Of a DNA stretch of 64,000 bases, positions 42,916 to 53,290 are shown piece after piece. Source of the stretch: Candidatus Poribacteria bacterium (GTDB lineage: Bacteria; Poribacteria; WGA-4E; WGA-3G); contig VXMD01000008.1 of assembly GCA_009841255.1 (NCBI GenBank), positions 63,445-127,444 of the forward strand. Reading direction: 5' to 3'. Positions within the stretch are counted from its first letter, which is position 1. Every line of letters starts with the position of its first letter. Under the pieces are notes generated by a model, which saw only the letters and a program-made list of their open reading frames with translations, made no database searches and was not told the origin of the DNA. The position numbers were made by a program, and so were the translations under genes.

Positions 42916-44331
42916 ATGAAAATTTATAACTCGCTGAGCCGGCAATTGGAGGATTTTGTCCCGCTAAATCCCGAACAGGTATCTATTTACAGTTGCGGTC
43001 CGACTGTTTACGATTACATTCACATGGGTAACGCACGCACTGCTTTAGTAACAGACATTATTCGGCGTTATCTCGAGTATAGAGGGTACAAAGTCAAACT
43101 GGTTCAAAATTTGACGGATATTGATGATAAAATTATCAATCGTGCGGCGGAGTTAGGTGTGAGTGCAAAGCAGCTCGCACATCGAAACGGCGAAGCCTAC
43201 TTTGAGGATACCCAACGTCTCGGTATCCATGCGGCAGATGTCCATCCGAAAGCGACCGAACACATCCCAGAAATGATAAGTTTAATTCAGACCCTGATTG
43301 ATAAAGGGGCGGCGTATGTCGTTGATGGCAGTGTTTATTACCGTGTGAATCAATTTGCTGAATATGGGAAACTTTCCGGTCGAAAGCCAGAGGATCTGCT
43401 CGCGGGGGCACGGGTTGAAATTGATGAACGGAAGGAAGATCCGCGAGATTTTGATATGTGGAAAGCCGCGAAGCCGGGTGAGCCTTTTTGGGAGAGTCCG
43501 TGGGGGAACGGCAGACCGGGATGGCATATAGAATGTTCCGCCATGGCGATGAAACATCTCGGTGAGACGATTGATATCCACGCAGGTGGCGAAGATTTAC
43601 AGTTTCCACACCACGAAAACGAGATAGCGCAGAGTGAATTGGCAACAGGGTGTACCTTCGCACGCTACTGGATGCACGTCGCTTTTTTGAAGATTGATGG
43701 CAGACGGATGGGCAAGTCGGAACACAATTTTATTCTGCTACGCGATGCACTTGACCATTATCCGACCGAAGTGATTCGTCATTTCCTGATTTCGGCGCAC
43801 TATCGGCACCCACTTGACTACAATCCGGAGAGTTTGGCGAAATCGGAAGGGGCTCTCAGGCGCTTGAACAACTGTTTGGATGCATTGAAAAAGTATGAAG
43901 GGCAGTTTGATGCAAGCGAAACCGAGACCGCGCCGCTTCAAGATGCCGTCCAAACGATGAAGTCGCGGTTTAAGAAAGCGATGGATACAGACTTCAACAC
44001 CGCGCAGGCACTCGGTGCTATTTTCACGCTTGTTGCTGAAGTCAACAGGTCGCTTGCGACTTCTGATGGAGCAGTTGCTCCCGTTTTCGCACAAGCATAT
44101 CAGGCGTTGACTGAAACCTGTGAAGTGCTCGGTATTTACAATGGAGATGCCCAAGATGGCGGTAATGTAGAGCAACGTGACCAACTCATTGCCTTATTGT
44201 TAGAGGTCCGACAAGAGGCTCGGAGTCGCAAAGATTGGGATACGTCCGATAAAATTCGGGACAGACTTAAAGAACTCAACATTGAAATCCAGGATACCCG
44301 CGAAGGGGCTACTTGGAAAATTATATCATAA
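42916..44331 (+). CDS. cysS: cysteinyl-tRNA synthetase
   Basis: 471 residues, class I synthetase. Zn-binding CGPTVYDY, the HIGH motif as HMGN, the HIECSAMAMKHLG substrate block, HAGGEDLQFPHHENEIAQSE, and a KMSKS variant (RRMGKSEHN). The C-terminal helical domain is of normal length. The only ribosome-binding candidate (CAGGAG) lies 15 bases upstream in the repeat. Completes the ispD-ispF-cysS order. Confidence 0.96.
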   Translation: MKIYNSLSRQLEDFVPLNPEQVSIYSCGPTVYDYIHMGNARTALVTDIIRRYLEYRGYKVKLVQNLTDIDDKIINRAAELGVSAKQLAHRNGEAYFEDTQRLGIHAADVHPKATEHIPEMISLIQTLIDKGAAYVVDGSVYYRVNQFAEYGKLSGRKPEDLLAGARVEIDERKEDPRDFDMWKAAKPGEPFWESPWGNGRPGWHIECSAMAMKHLGETIDIHAGGEDLQFPHHENEIAQSELATGCTFARYWMHVAFLKIDGRRMGKSEHNFILLRDALDHYPTEVIRHFLISAHYRHPLDYNPESLAKSEGALRRLNNCLDALKKYEGQFDASETETAPLQDAVQTMKSRFKKAMDTDFNTAQALGAIFTLVAEVNRSLATSDGAVAPVFAQAYQALTETCEVLGIYNGDAQDGGNVEQRDQLIALLLEVRQEARSRKDWDTSDKIRDRLKELNIEIQDTREGATWKIIS

Positions 44332-44333
44332 AT

Positions 44334-44432
44334 GGTTGTTGGTCGTCAGGCGTCGGTTGTCAGTTAAAAGATGGGTTTGTGAAACTGAAGCCCTCTTTAA
44401 CCAATAACGGATGACTGATAACGGGTAACTAT
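44334..44432. repeat. heptamer-type inverted-repeat element, most complete copy
   Basis: Left arm 44334-44375 (heptamers then GTCAGTTAAAAGATGGG) and right arm 44391-44430 (CCCTCTTTAACC then AATAACGGATGACTGATAACG) are imperfect complements around a 15-base loop. AAGGAG and ATG 44449 follow. Confidence 0.75.
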
Positions 44433-44448
44433 TAAAAGGAGTAAAAAG

Positions 44449-45084
44449 ATGATTTATCGATTTACTGCGTTTTTTTCCCTGTTCTGTTGTGTCATTATTT
44501 TCGCAGGATGCGCCGCACTCTTTTCGGAACAGGAGTGGAGCGAAAATTATGCCCTCATGGAGGGCGTACAAGCGACAAGTCCACAGATGATTGACGGCAA
44601 GTTGAATACTATCGGTGAAACCACCTTCCCCGCAGGCTCGCAAGGATTCATCGGCGCGAACCCCGCTTCGCAGGTAATAATTACGTTACCCGAAAAAAAG
44701 ACGATCCGTCGGATCGTCATACATTCGGATAATTTGTCGGAGTTTGATATTTACGCCGATAAAGGTAGCATCGCCGTTGATGCGGACTGGCAGTTAATTA
44801 AAGACGTCCGGAGCGTCAAACAGAATCCGATTAAAATTTCACTGCTGATCCCGTTTCCAACAGATCGAATTCGGTTGCGCGTTTTAGGCACGAAAGATGA
44901 CGCCCTCTTGAGCCGACAGGAACGCGCGCGTTCGGGCGGTAGAGGGTGGAATATCGGAAGCCGGCGCGCTGTTGGAAAAGTTCGAGAGATTGAACTTTAC
45001 GGCTATAAAACCGCTGAACAGGTGGAAGAGGAACAGGCTACCGATAAACGTGAAAAAGAACTTGATGAATTGCTCGATTTGTAG
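44449..45084 (+). CDS. lipoprotein with discoidin-like beta domain
   Basis: 211 residues. Signal peptide with lipobox IFAGC (Cys near residue 21), then a beta-rich region resembling F5/8-type C (galactose-binding) domains: LPEKKTIRRIVIHSDNLSEFDIYAD and IRLRVLGTKDD. A charged tail ends the protein. Probably anchored to a membrane. Paralogous in layout to the next gene. AAGGAG lies upstream. Confidence 0.75.
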   Translation: MIYRFTAFFSLFCCVIIFAGCAALFSEQEWSENYALMEGVQATSPQMIDGKLNTIGETTFPAGSQGFIGANPASQVIITLPEKKTIRRIVIHSDNLSEFDIYADKGSIAVDADWQLIKDVRSVKQNPIKISLLIPFPTDRIRLRVLGTKDDALLSRQERARSGGRGWNIGSRRAVGKVREIELYGYKTAEQVEEEQATDKREKELDELLDL

Positions 45085-45105
45085 TAACATAAGGTAGGAC
45101 ATCAA

Positions 45106-45129
45106 GGCGGTTGTTTCTGCAATGCCGCC
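45106..45129. repeat. GGCGG / CCGCC hairpin between the lipoprotein genes
   Basis: GGCGGTTG pairs with CAA-TG-CCGCC with a small bulge, preceded by GTAGG at 45094-45098. Likely a divergent member of the GTAGG-type hairpins. Confidence 0.45.
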
Positions 45130-45188
45130 GCAACTTTATACCGTAGTGGACGGCATGTACACCGTTCCACACAACAAGGAGGCAAGAC

Positions 45189-45776
45189 ATGCGTTTTGAA
45201 TTATTGATACTGACCCTCTGTGTGGTGATTGGGATGTCGGGCTGTATTCTCGCGTCGAATCCATCTATTAACTTGAGCAAGAACATCGCACTTGATGCGA
45301 CAAGCGAGGATTCAAAGTACCATGACGACAATATCTACTCAATAGGAACGACAGGTCCCATTCTTGAAGACGGGAAGGATGAGGCATCCCAAATGGAGTC
45401 TGATAAATACACGGAGGCTGTTTTGAGATGGCGGCAGCCACAAACAATTCAACAGGTTGTGGTAAAAGCCGAGCCTGGTCAATTGGAGTTCTTCGCCGTT
45501 CAGTACATGAATGACGAGGAGGAGTGGGTTACCATAAAAGAGGTTCGGGACAATATGCGTCCTGCGTACAAGTTCACCTTGAAGGATCCGATTGTGACGA
45601 CGAGGTTTCGGCTCAAAGTGCCGCGCCGTTGGGATTCGCGCCGGATCGGTGGGGCGAAACGCTCAACCCGCGGCGAAACTGGGGCACCCACTGCGCAAGA
45701 ATATAAAGAGATTCAGGAAATTGAAATCTATTACGCGCTCCCACCGGATCCGATGGAAGCAGGCACAGCAGAATAG
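45189..45776 (+). CDS. lipoprotein with discoidin-like beta domain, second copy
   Basis: 195 residues. Lipobox GMSGC (Cys near 19) and a region of the same type as its neighbour: WRQPQTIQQVVVKAEPGQLEFFAVQY and RFRLKVPRRWDSRR, closing with EIQEIEIYYALPP like the VREIELYGYK of the first. The two genes are related by duplication. AAGGAGG precedes the ATG. Function unknown; carbohydrate binding is possible from the fold only. Confidence 0.75.
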   Translation: MRFELLILTLCVVIGMSGCILASNPSINLSKNIALDATSEDSKYHDDNIYSIGTTGPILEDGKDEASQMESDKYTEAVLRWRQPQTIQQVVVKAEPGQLEFFAVQYMNDEEEWVTIKEVRDNMRPAYKFTLKDPIVTTRFRLKVPRRWDSRRIGGAKRSTRGETGAPTAQEYKEIQEIEIYYALPPDPMEAGTAE

Positions 45777-45813
45777 TTTTCAGTACGGCTTGCTATGCAA
45801 TCCTTTCAGTTTT

Positions 45814-45862
45814 AACCATCAACTCGTGCTTTAACATTTATAAGGGAGTCGAGTTGATGGTT
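45814..45862. terminator. 13-bp hairpin after the lipoprotein pair
   Basis: AACCATCAACTCG (45814-45826) pairs exactly with CGAGTTGATGGTT (45850-45862). It may end the lipoprotein transcript. The remaining gap to 46025 holds a segment AATTTGTCTTTGCTTTACA (near 45929) also seen near 36407, and a heptamer array (45984-46019). Confidence 0.6.
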
Positions 45863-45983
45863 AAGGTTAAGAGGAAACCATTTTTAACAATTTACCCAAA
45901 TTTTGCCCACACGCGGAGAACCAAATTTGTCTTTGCTTTACACGCTTGGAGTCGTCCAGAAAGAGGTGAATTGTTACGCGGAG

Positions 45984-46019
45984 ACCTCTTAACTGAAAAC
46001 GGATAACCGATAACCAGTT
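45984..46019 (+). repeat. heptamer-type element before dprA
   Basis: GACCTCTTAACTG core, then AAAACGG-ATAACCG-ATAACCA units, ending 7 bases before the dprA ATG. Confidence 0.7.
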
Positions 46020-46025
46020 GAAGAT

Positions 46026-47213
46026 ATGCTGTCTAACGAGACAATCAGTCTAATTCATTTAAACCTAATCCAAGGTGTAGGACTCAAGACTGTCCAAGTC
46101 TTGCGAGATGTTTTTGGGAGTACAGAGCGGGCACTTCAAGCAACACCCGACGAACTCAGAAAAACAGATCGACTTCCGCCGTTGGTCCGTGACCTCTTAA
46201 TTCACAAGCCCGTTTTGTATCCAGTCGAACGTGAGCTTGAATTGATACACAGATACGGGTGTCAGGTCGTAACACTCTATGACCCTACATATCCGCCCCA
46301 CTTGAAGGAGATTGAGACACCCCCATTTGTGCTATATGTAAAAGGGCACCTCACGCCTGAAGACGCGCTTGGCATCTCGGTCGTCGGTTCTCGAAACGCG
46401 AAGGATTACGGGCGTAAGGCGAGTTACCGCTTGAGTTACCAGATCGCGCAGCGTGGTTTAACGGTGGTGAGCGGGTTCGCTAAGGGTATTGATACCGCCG
46501 CGCATCGCGGCGCACTTGAAGCAGGCGGCAGGACAATTGCGGTGATGGGAAATGGATTAAGCCTTATCTATCCTGCCGCGAATAAGGACCTTGCTGAAAA
46601 AATTGAAGTCTCTGGTGCGTTAGTTTCCGAATTTCCAATGGCAGCCCGACCGAAGCCGAGAAACTTCCCACGTCGCAACCGTATCATTAGCGGTTTGACG
46701 CTTGGCACTGTTATCGTAGAAGCGTCAAACCGCAGTGGGGCATTGATTACCGCCCGTCTCGCCGCTGAACAGAACCGAGAGGTGTTCGCTGTACCGGGTG
46801 AGATTTTTTCTGAGCTTTCAGCGGGTACCCATCGGTTAATTAATGACGGTGCGAAACTCATTAACACTGTGGATGATCTGCTCAATGAACTGCCGCCTTA
46901 TGTACTAAACCAAATTCAGTCCCAGGCATCACCGGATGTACAAACACAGTCACCCCAAGCATCACCTGTTGAGAAGCGGGACCCTGAGATTTCTCCTGAA
47001 GCACAGCGATCCGTTTCGACGCCCCCTCCACCGGATTTAACGCCAGATGAGAAAACGGTTTTTGAGGCGATTGAAGTCCCTTCATCACATATTGATACCA
47101 TCGTTCGGACGACACAACTCCCGATTAGTCAGGTGTCGAGCGTGCTTTTGATGTTGGAGCTTAAGGGCATCGTTCAACAGTTGCCGGGAAAGCAATTCGC
47201 TAAAACCATCTGA
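46026..47213 (+). CDS. dprA: DNA processing protein A
   Basis: 395 residues. Loads RecA on incoming single-stranded DNA in natural transformation. N-terminal helical SAM-like part, Rossmann-type core (SVVGSRNAKDYG, VVSGFAKGIDTAAHRGALEAGG, FPRRNRIISGL, EASNRSGALITARLA), a Gln/Pro/Ser-rich linker (about 295-340), and a C-terminal winged helix. No Shine-Dalgarno is evident; a heptamer repeat stands there. tsaD follows 31 bases later. Confidence 0.95.
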   Translation: MLSNETISLIHLNLIQGVGLKTVQVLRDVFGSTERALQATPDELRKTDRLPPLVRDLLIHKPVLYPVERELELIHRYGCQVVTLYDPTYPPHLKEIETPPFVLYVKGHLTPEDALGISVVGSRNAKDYGRKASYRLSYQIAQRGLTVVSGFAKGIDTAAHRGALEAGGRTIAVMGNGLSLIYPAANKDLAEKIEVSGALVSEFPMAARPKPRNFPRRNRIISGLTLGTVIVEASNRSGALITARLAAEQNREVFAVPGEIFSELSAGTHRLINDGAKLINTVDDLLNELPPYVLNQIQSQASPDVQTQSPQASPVEKRDPEISPEAQRSVSTPPPPDLTPDEKTVFEAIEVPSSHIDTIVRTTQLPISQVSSVLLMLELKGIVQQLPGKQFAKTI

Positions 47214-47244
47214 TTTCTGCCCGTTTGCAGTTGAACAAAGAATT

Positions 47245-48294
47245 ATGAAGATACTTGGCATTGATACTTCATGTGATGAAACCGCTGCCGCAGTTGTCGC
47301 TGACGGAAGAGAAGTGCTTTCTAACGTTGTTGCTTCACAGATTGAAGTGCACCAAGAATATGGTGGCGTTGTCCCGGAACTCGCCTCGCGCAAACATATT
47401 GAAGCGATTAACTACATCGTGAGTCGGTCGTTGGCAGAAGCGGATGTCACATTCAAAGACTTGGAGGCGATAGCGGTGACGAATCGTCCCGGCTTAATCG
47501 GGGCATTGCTTGTCGGGGTCGCCGCGGCGAAAAGTCTTGCCTATTGTCACAAGTTGCCACTGCTCGGTATTAATCACGTTGAAGGGCATATCTACGCGAA
47601 CTTCATGGTGCATGATGCCCTGACTTTTCCGCATATCTGCCTCACGGTTTCTGGTGGGCATACGTTGCTCGTTGAGGTTCACGAAGGGTGGCACTATAAG
47701 GTATTGGGAGGGACACAAGACGATGCCGCCGGTGAAGTCTACGACAAAGTTGCGAAGTATCTCGGACTCGGTTTCCCCGGTGGAAAAGTGATCGATGACC
47801 TCGCACAGGAAGGTGACCCTTCGGCGATCAAATTTCCGAGACCGATGCGGCATACGGATGATTATCAATTCAGTTTTAGCGGTATCAAGACTTCGGTGCG
47901 CTATTTTGTGGAGAAGGCGCGACGCGCAGGTCTACTTGTGGAAAATGGACAAGGGAAGGTAGAGCCCACAAACCGTGATGAGATAACTGTTGAAGATATT
48001 GCTGCCAGTTTTCAAGCGGCTGTCGTAGATGTGCTTGTTTACAAGTCGATTCGCGCCGCGAAAGCCACTGGCTCTAGGGCGATAACTTTGACAGGTGGCG
48101 TTGCCGCAAACAGTCAGTTGCGTGCTTCATTAAAGGTCGCCGCTGCAGAGATCGGTGCGGAAGTCTACTATCCACCGATGAATCTGTGTACGGATAACGG
48201 CGCGATGATCGCCGGGATCGCTTACCAGAAATATCAGCAAGGATTCCGAGATGAACTTTCTCTGAATGCGACCCCGAACGGATCCCTTGTCTAA
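47245..48294 (+). CDS. tsaD: tRNA N6-adenosine threonylcarbamoyltransferase
   Basis: 349 residues. Catalyses t6A37 formation on ANN-decoding tRNAs with TsaB and TsaE. ILGIDTSCDETAAAVV start, the metal-binding HxxxH in NHVEGHIYA, SGGHTLL, the nucleotide site and TGGVAANSQLR are all visible. TsaC, which makes the precursor, lies just downstream; tsaB and tsaE are not in the window. Confidence 0.97.
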   Translation: MKILGIDTSCDETAAAVVADGREVLSNVVASQIEVHQEYGGVVPELASRKHIEAINYIVSRSLAEADVTFKDLEAIAVTNRPGLIGALLVGVAAAKSLAYCHKLPLLGINHVEGHIYANFMVHDALTFPHICLTVSGGHTLLVEVHEGWHYKVLGGTQDDAAGEVYDKVAKYLGLGFPGGKVIDDLAQEGDPSAIKFPRPMRHTDDYQFSFSGIKTSVRYFVEKARRAGLLVENGQGKVEPTNRDEITVEDIAASFQAAVVDVLVYKSIRAAKATGSRAITLTGGVAANSQLRASLKVAAAEIGAEVYYPPMNLCTDNGAMIAGIAYQKYQQGFRDELSLNATPNGSLV

Positions 48295-48319
48295 AATAAA
48301 GGTGACTTCTTAAGATAGT

Positions 48320-48382
48320 CCCAAAACCCATAGCCCGTAATGTATTCGTCGGATGGCCTCAAAACCCATAGTCCGTAATGAA
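48320..48382 (+). repeat. duplicated AAAACCCATAG-CCGTAATG segment
   Basis: Two near-identical copies of AAAACCCATAGYCCGTAATG (about 48324 and 48361), the second continuing GAAATGG. A related GTAGCTCGTAATGAAAT lies near 36373. Confidence 0.7.
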
Positions 48383-48402
48383 ATGGAGGACGGTTCTACG
48401 CA

Positions 48403-48518
48403 AGAGGACGTCAAGTTACAAAGCACCTAACCGAACCGCAAGGAAAAATTAAAAAACGTGAGAAGATGTCAAGTTCCAAATCACCTAATCGAATCGCAAG
48501 GAAAAATTAAAAAAGCCG
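48403..48518 (+). repeat. start-codon repeat element in 58-bp tandem (copies D and E)
   Basis: Two 58-bp units, each ending CGCAAGGAAAAATTAAAAAA. The first unit ends at GTG 48458, the best start of tsaC. The second lies inside the tsaC frame, where it reads as ESQGKIKK. Confidence 0.85.
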
Positions 48519-49102
48519 TCCAATGCCTAAAGTCAGGCGGTATTGTCGCTATTCCCACCGACACCGTCTATGGGTTAGGAGCCGACCCGTTTAATCCAAC
48601 TGCCGTGCAAAAACTCTACACGGTGAAGGGGCGCCCGGATGGGAATCCGATTCCGCTGGTTCTCGGTTCCGTTACGGATATCCATCGCTTCTCTCGAAAC
48701 CTACCGGATTTCTTCTTCCACCTCACAGATCGGTTTTGGCCCGGCGGTTTGACGATCGTCATTGAAAGCAAGGGGCTACTGCCCGTATTAACCGCTGGCG
48801 GGAAGACGGTCGGCGTCCGGATTCCAGATAATCCGTTACTTTTAGAAATCCTCCAGGCGTTTGGGGGACCGATGGCAATAACGAGCGCGAATCTTTCTGG
48901 AAAACCGCCCGCCACTTCTATCCAAGAAATCGGTGGAGAACTCGCCTCACGCATTGATATGGTCGTCGATGGTGGGAAGACGCCGGGGCCTATCCCTTCC
49001 ACAGTTTACGACATTTCCGTCTCGCCGCCACTCGTTCGACGACACGGCGTGATTTCAGAAGAAACACTCGCCAAGGAGTTCGTGTGCTACAGCAAGCGTT
49101 AA
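48458..49102 (+). CDS. tsaC: L-threonylcarbamoyladenylate synthase (Sua5/YciO/YrdC family)
   Basis: About 214 residues. Makes threonylcarbamoyl-AMP from threonine, bicarbonate and ATP for t6A37. The core LKSGGIVAIPTDTVYGLGADP, KGRPDGNPIPL (KxR..P motif), FWPGGLTIV, VGVRIPDN and AITSANLSGKPP is complete. The first 20 or so residues come from a repeat unit and have no counterpart in the family. GTG 48458 is chosen because it follows the first unit exactly as ATGs follow the element elsewhere. Its end overlaps the next gene by 19 bases. Confidence 0.92.
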   Translation: MRRCQVPNHLIESQGKIKKAVQCLKSGGIVAIPTDTVYGLGADPFNPTAVQKLYTVKGRPDGNPIPLVLGSVTDIHRFSRNLPDFFFHLTDRFWPGGLTIVIESKGLLPVLTAGGKTVGVRIPDNPLLLEILQAFGGPMAITSANLSGKPPATSIQEIGGELASRIDMVVDGGKTPGPIPSTVYDISVSPPLVRRHGVISEETLAKEFVCYSKR

Positions 49103-49668
49103 AGCAACTGCTTCAATTCTTAGCCACTCCCACGGGACAGTGGGTGCTCCTCGGTTTCGTCAGTTTTGTAGCATTGGCAATCGTCTATAACAGGAAAAGA
49201 CAGATTCCGGGATTGACGGTAGCGGTGATCCCAGAAGATACGTGGTTTATCAACCGCGACGACAATCATCGGCTCGCTATTGTTGTTTCGTTACACCTGA
49301 TTAACAAATCAAGTGCGCCTATCCGGATTCGGAGATGTAAACTGAGCGGATATTCACCGAAACCGCCACCTGAAAAGTTGCTTTTACAAGGACATGATGT
49401 GAGTGTTGAATTGGAGTACCCGAAGCATGATCTCTTTGTTGACGAAGGTGGACATCCTGCTGAACACACCTCAGAGTATGTTCTGAACCCTTACACCGAG
49501 CAACGTATGTGGGCTTTTTATCATTCCGGTATTGTTACAATGACAAATATGCTTCGCGCACCTATTGTACTCCGAGATGTGAATCGGAAGCGTAAGTCAC
49601 TCCAAATAGCGGTGCCTCGCAATATGGAGCAGATTCAACTCTATCGCGAGGCAGCAATGCGATGGTGA
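49084..49668 (+). CDS. unknown single-span membrane protein
   Basis: 194 residues. GTG start inside the end of tsaC with AAGGAG 5 bases upstream. One membrane span (WVLLGFVSFVALAIVY, about 20-35), then a beta-rich soluble domain (about 45-190) with no recognised family. Probably one operon with tsaC. The stop is directly adjacent to the end of the convergent oxidoreductase gene. Confidence 0.75.
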   Translation: MLQQALKQLLQFLATPTGQWVLLGFVSFVALAIVYNRKRQIPGLTVAVIPEDTWFINRDDNHRLAIVVSLHLINKSSAPIRIRRCKLSGYSPKPPPEKLLLQGHDVSVELEYPKHDLFVDEGGHPAEHTSEYVLNPYTEQRMWAFYHSGIVTMTNMLRAPIVLRDVNRKRKSLQIAVPRNMEQIQLYREAAMRW

Positions 49669-50712
49669 TTAAGCGAGTTCGGACAGTTTAACGGTTCTGC
49701 CACTCGCTTCTGCGGACATGTCAGAAGCAAAGACGACGCGATGTGTTTCGAATGCGGTGTCAAAGTCGGTCAGTGGCATCGGCTCATCGCGTCTGATGCT
49801 GTCTACGAACGCTTGGAATTGCGGTTCATATGGATGATCGCTGACATCGCCAGAATCAATAAGCGAGGTCTCAAGCGTACTCCATCGACTCTTATCCATA
49901 CCGTGGAGTTTCGCAGAATAAATACGATTGTCAAGCAAGCTTCCCTCGCTACCGACGAGATGGATATGGAAGTAATACGGTTGTAAACAATCGACACAGG
50001 AGGTGACTTTGCCGATTTTTCCGCCACCTTCAAACTTAAGGAGACTGACGCTCGTTGTTTTATATTCGTAGGGTTGAAAATACGCGCCTGTGGATTGCGT
50101 ATGGTAACTTGTTACCTCTTCAACGTTTCCATCCATAAAGAAAAGGAGGGCATCGAGGGCGTGACAGCCGGCGGTGAGTAGGGTGCTACCGCCAAAGTCT
50201 TTTTTGATGTTCCATTCGTATTGTCCATACCACGGTCCGATGCCGTGGTAGTAGTCGACTTCGGCATAGTGGAGTTCCCCGAGTAATCCGTTGTCGATTA
50301 CGGAGCGGATCATCGTAAAGTGGGCACTGTATCGACACTCGAAACAGACACAGACGTTGACGCCTGTACTTTTGACAGCATCACGGATGGCTTTTGCATC
50401 TTCATAGGTAAGGCAGATGGGCTTCTCTATGATGAGGTGTTTTCCCGCTTGAGCAGCAGCGATGGCTTGTTCAGCATGAAAGGGATGTGGCGTACAAATA
50501 TCAATGATGTGGACATCCGGATCCGCAAGCATTTTGTCAAAATCGGTATAGGCTTTGAGAGGTGTTCCGTATGTTTCTGCTAGCACAGATTCATCATGTT
50601 CCCGACGCGAGCAGATGGCAGTCACATCCGAATCTGTAACCGCTTTGAAGGCTTCGATATGAGCACCGGCTACCCAACCGAGCCCGACAATTCCAACGTT
50701 TAAATTATCCAT
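49669..50712 (-). CDS. Gfo/Idh/MocA-family NAD(P)-dependent oxidoreductase
   Basis: 347 residues. Rossmann start [20 protein letters not shown], the [11 protein letters not shown] motif with the conserved Lys, and a C-terminal alpha/beta dimer domain with [20 protein letters not shown] (active-site His). Probable sugar, inositol or sugar-acid dehydrogenase; the substrate is not readable. AAGGAG stands before the ATG. Divergent from guaB across a repeat-bearing promoter region. Confidence 0.92.
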   Translation of the reverse strand: MDNLNVGIVGLGWVAGAHIEAFKAVTDSDVTAICSRREHDESVLAETYGTPLKAYTDFDKMLADPDVHIIDICTPHPFHAEQAIAAAQAGKHLIIEKPICLTYEDAKAIRDAVKSTGVNVCVCFECRYSAHFTMIRSVIDNGLLGELHYAEVDYYHGIGPWYGQYEWNIKKDFGGSTLLTAGCHALDALLFFMDGNVEEVTSYHTQSTGAYFQPYEYKTTSVSLLKFEGGGKIGKVTSCVDCLQPYYFHIHLVGSEGSLLDNRIYSAKLHGMDKSRWSTLETSLIDSGDVSDHPYEPQFQAFVDSIRRDEPMPLTDFDTAFETHRVVFASDMSAEASGRTVKLSELA

Positions 50713-50725
50713 TTTGTATCTCCTT

Positions 50726-50760
50726 TGACAACTGATGACTGGTAACTGATAACTGACGAC
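50726..50760. repeat. heptamer-type array
   Basis: TGACAACTGATGACTGGTAACTGATAACTGACGAC: five or so 7-base units (AACTGAT-like), just upstream of the oxidoreductase ribosome site (here the array is read opposite to that gene). Confidence 0.75.
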
Positions 50761-50761
50761 T

Positions 50762-50791
50762 ATTATATCATGGATGTGGATTTTGAGGGAA
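50762..50791 (-). promoter_or_regulatory. possible promoter for the oxidoreductase gene
   Basis: On the minus strand TATAAT (50767-50762) with a weak TTCCCT 18 bp upstream. The heptamer array would then lie in the leader. It backs onto the guaB promoter. Confidence 0.35.
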
Positions 50792-50799
50792 AAAATTGG

Positions 50800-52419
<1,620 letters not shown>

Positions 52420-52448
52420 CTATTATTTACCTGCCCTTTCCCTTTTGA

Positions 52449-52476
52449 ACCCCATAGGGGAGGACAGTCCAGGAGG
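52449..52476 (+). repeat. CCCCATAGGGG repeat before nuoI
   Basis: ACCCCATAGGGGA, then GTCCAGGAGG and an AATAATTAAAAT tail leading to the nuoI ATG. Same layout as before cysS, with the ribosome site inside the repeat. Confidence 0.7.
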
Positions 52477-52489
52477 CAATAATTAAAAT

Positions 52490-53038
52490 ATGAAAGTTAA
52501 CGAAGAAATGTCGTTTTGGGATAGACTCTATATCCCCGCGTTGATTAAGGGAATGTTTACGACCCTGAAACATATCCCGAAAAAGAAATTGACGTATCAA
52601 TACCCTGAAGACCCTCGAAGTGTGGATGAACGTAACGATAGGTACCGCGGCATTCACAAACTGACGGTGACAGAAAAAGACGAGATCAAATGCGTAGCAT
52701 GTTTCTTGTGCGCGACTGCCTGTCCTGCGGATTGCATCACAATTCAAGCAGCACCTGCTCCAGAAGGTTGGGAGACCCGGGAAGGCTATCAGCGCGAAAA
52801 ATATCCGGATGTCTTTGAAATCAATATGCTTCGTTGCATATTTTGTGGGTATTGCGTCGAGGCTTGCCCTGAAGATGCGATCCGGATGACAGGGTTAACG
52901 CTCCCGCAATACTTCCGTGAACGTCAAAAAGAGGGAGAAAGTCTTGGAAGTTCCCGCAGTGACTTCATCTTTGATCGGGACATGCTCGTCGCAAACAACG
53001 ACATCCCCCAAGAAGGGCTGAGTGTTGAAGCGAAGTAG
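52490..53038 (+). CDS. nuoI: NuoI-like two [4Fe-4S] ferredoxin subunit
   Basis: 182 residues. Amphipathic N-terminal helix, then two 4Fe-4S motifs: CVACFLCATACP and CIFCGYCVEACP, spaced as in complex I subunit I. FEINMLRCIFCG and the EDAIRMT helix are typical. In complex I it carries clusters N6a and N6b. No other nuo gene is in the window, so it is either a stand-alone copy or separated from the operon. AGGAGG lies 13 bases upstream, within a repeat. Confidence 0.9.
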   Translation: MKVNEEMSFWDRLYIPALIKGMFTTLKHIPKKKLTYQYPEDPRSVDERNDRYRGIHKLTVTEKDEIKCVACFLCATACPADCITIQAAPAPEGWETREGYQREKYPDVFEINMLRCIFCGYCVEACPEDAIRMTGLTLPQYFRERQKEGESLGSSRSDFIFDRDMLVANNDIPQEGLSVEAK

Positions 53039-53075
53039 GTTTTTTAACGATCAGGTTTCGTCCTGCGCTCCTTGT

Positions 53076-53100
53076 GCAGGTTTCCTATAAAGGAACCTGC
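53076..53100. terminator. hairpin after nuoI
   Basis: GCAGGTTTCCT pairs with AGGAACCTGC with one bulge. The surrounding 53056-53130 has further CAGG/CCTG words (CCTGCGCTCCTTGTGCAGG). No T-run follows. Confidence 0.45.
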
Positions 53101-53197
53101 GGGACAATGTTGCGCGCAGGTTTTCGGTGAATGCACGGCTGAAATAAGGATCTGTATGGTTTTTAAGAGGTGCTTTGTAGGTTTCATAGCATCAAAA

Positions 53198-53290
53198 ACG
53201 GTAGCCTGCAACAACGGCGCAGGCGGATTTAAGGAATGCCCGCGAAAGTCTTAACGCACGCAGTTTCTCCGCAAGGTATCATTAAAAACG
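53198..53290 (+). repeat. start-codon repeat element, copy F
   Basis: Collinear with 38918-39008 (CGGTAGCCTGCAACAACGG ... CCGCAAGGTATCATTAAAAA). The terminal ATG is missing; instead an ATG inside the element (53236) opens the methyltransferase frame. Confidence 0.82.
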
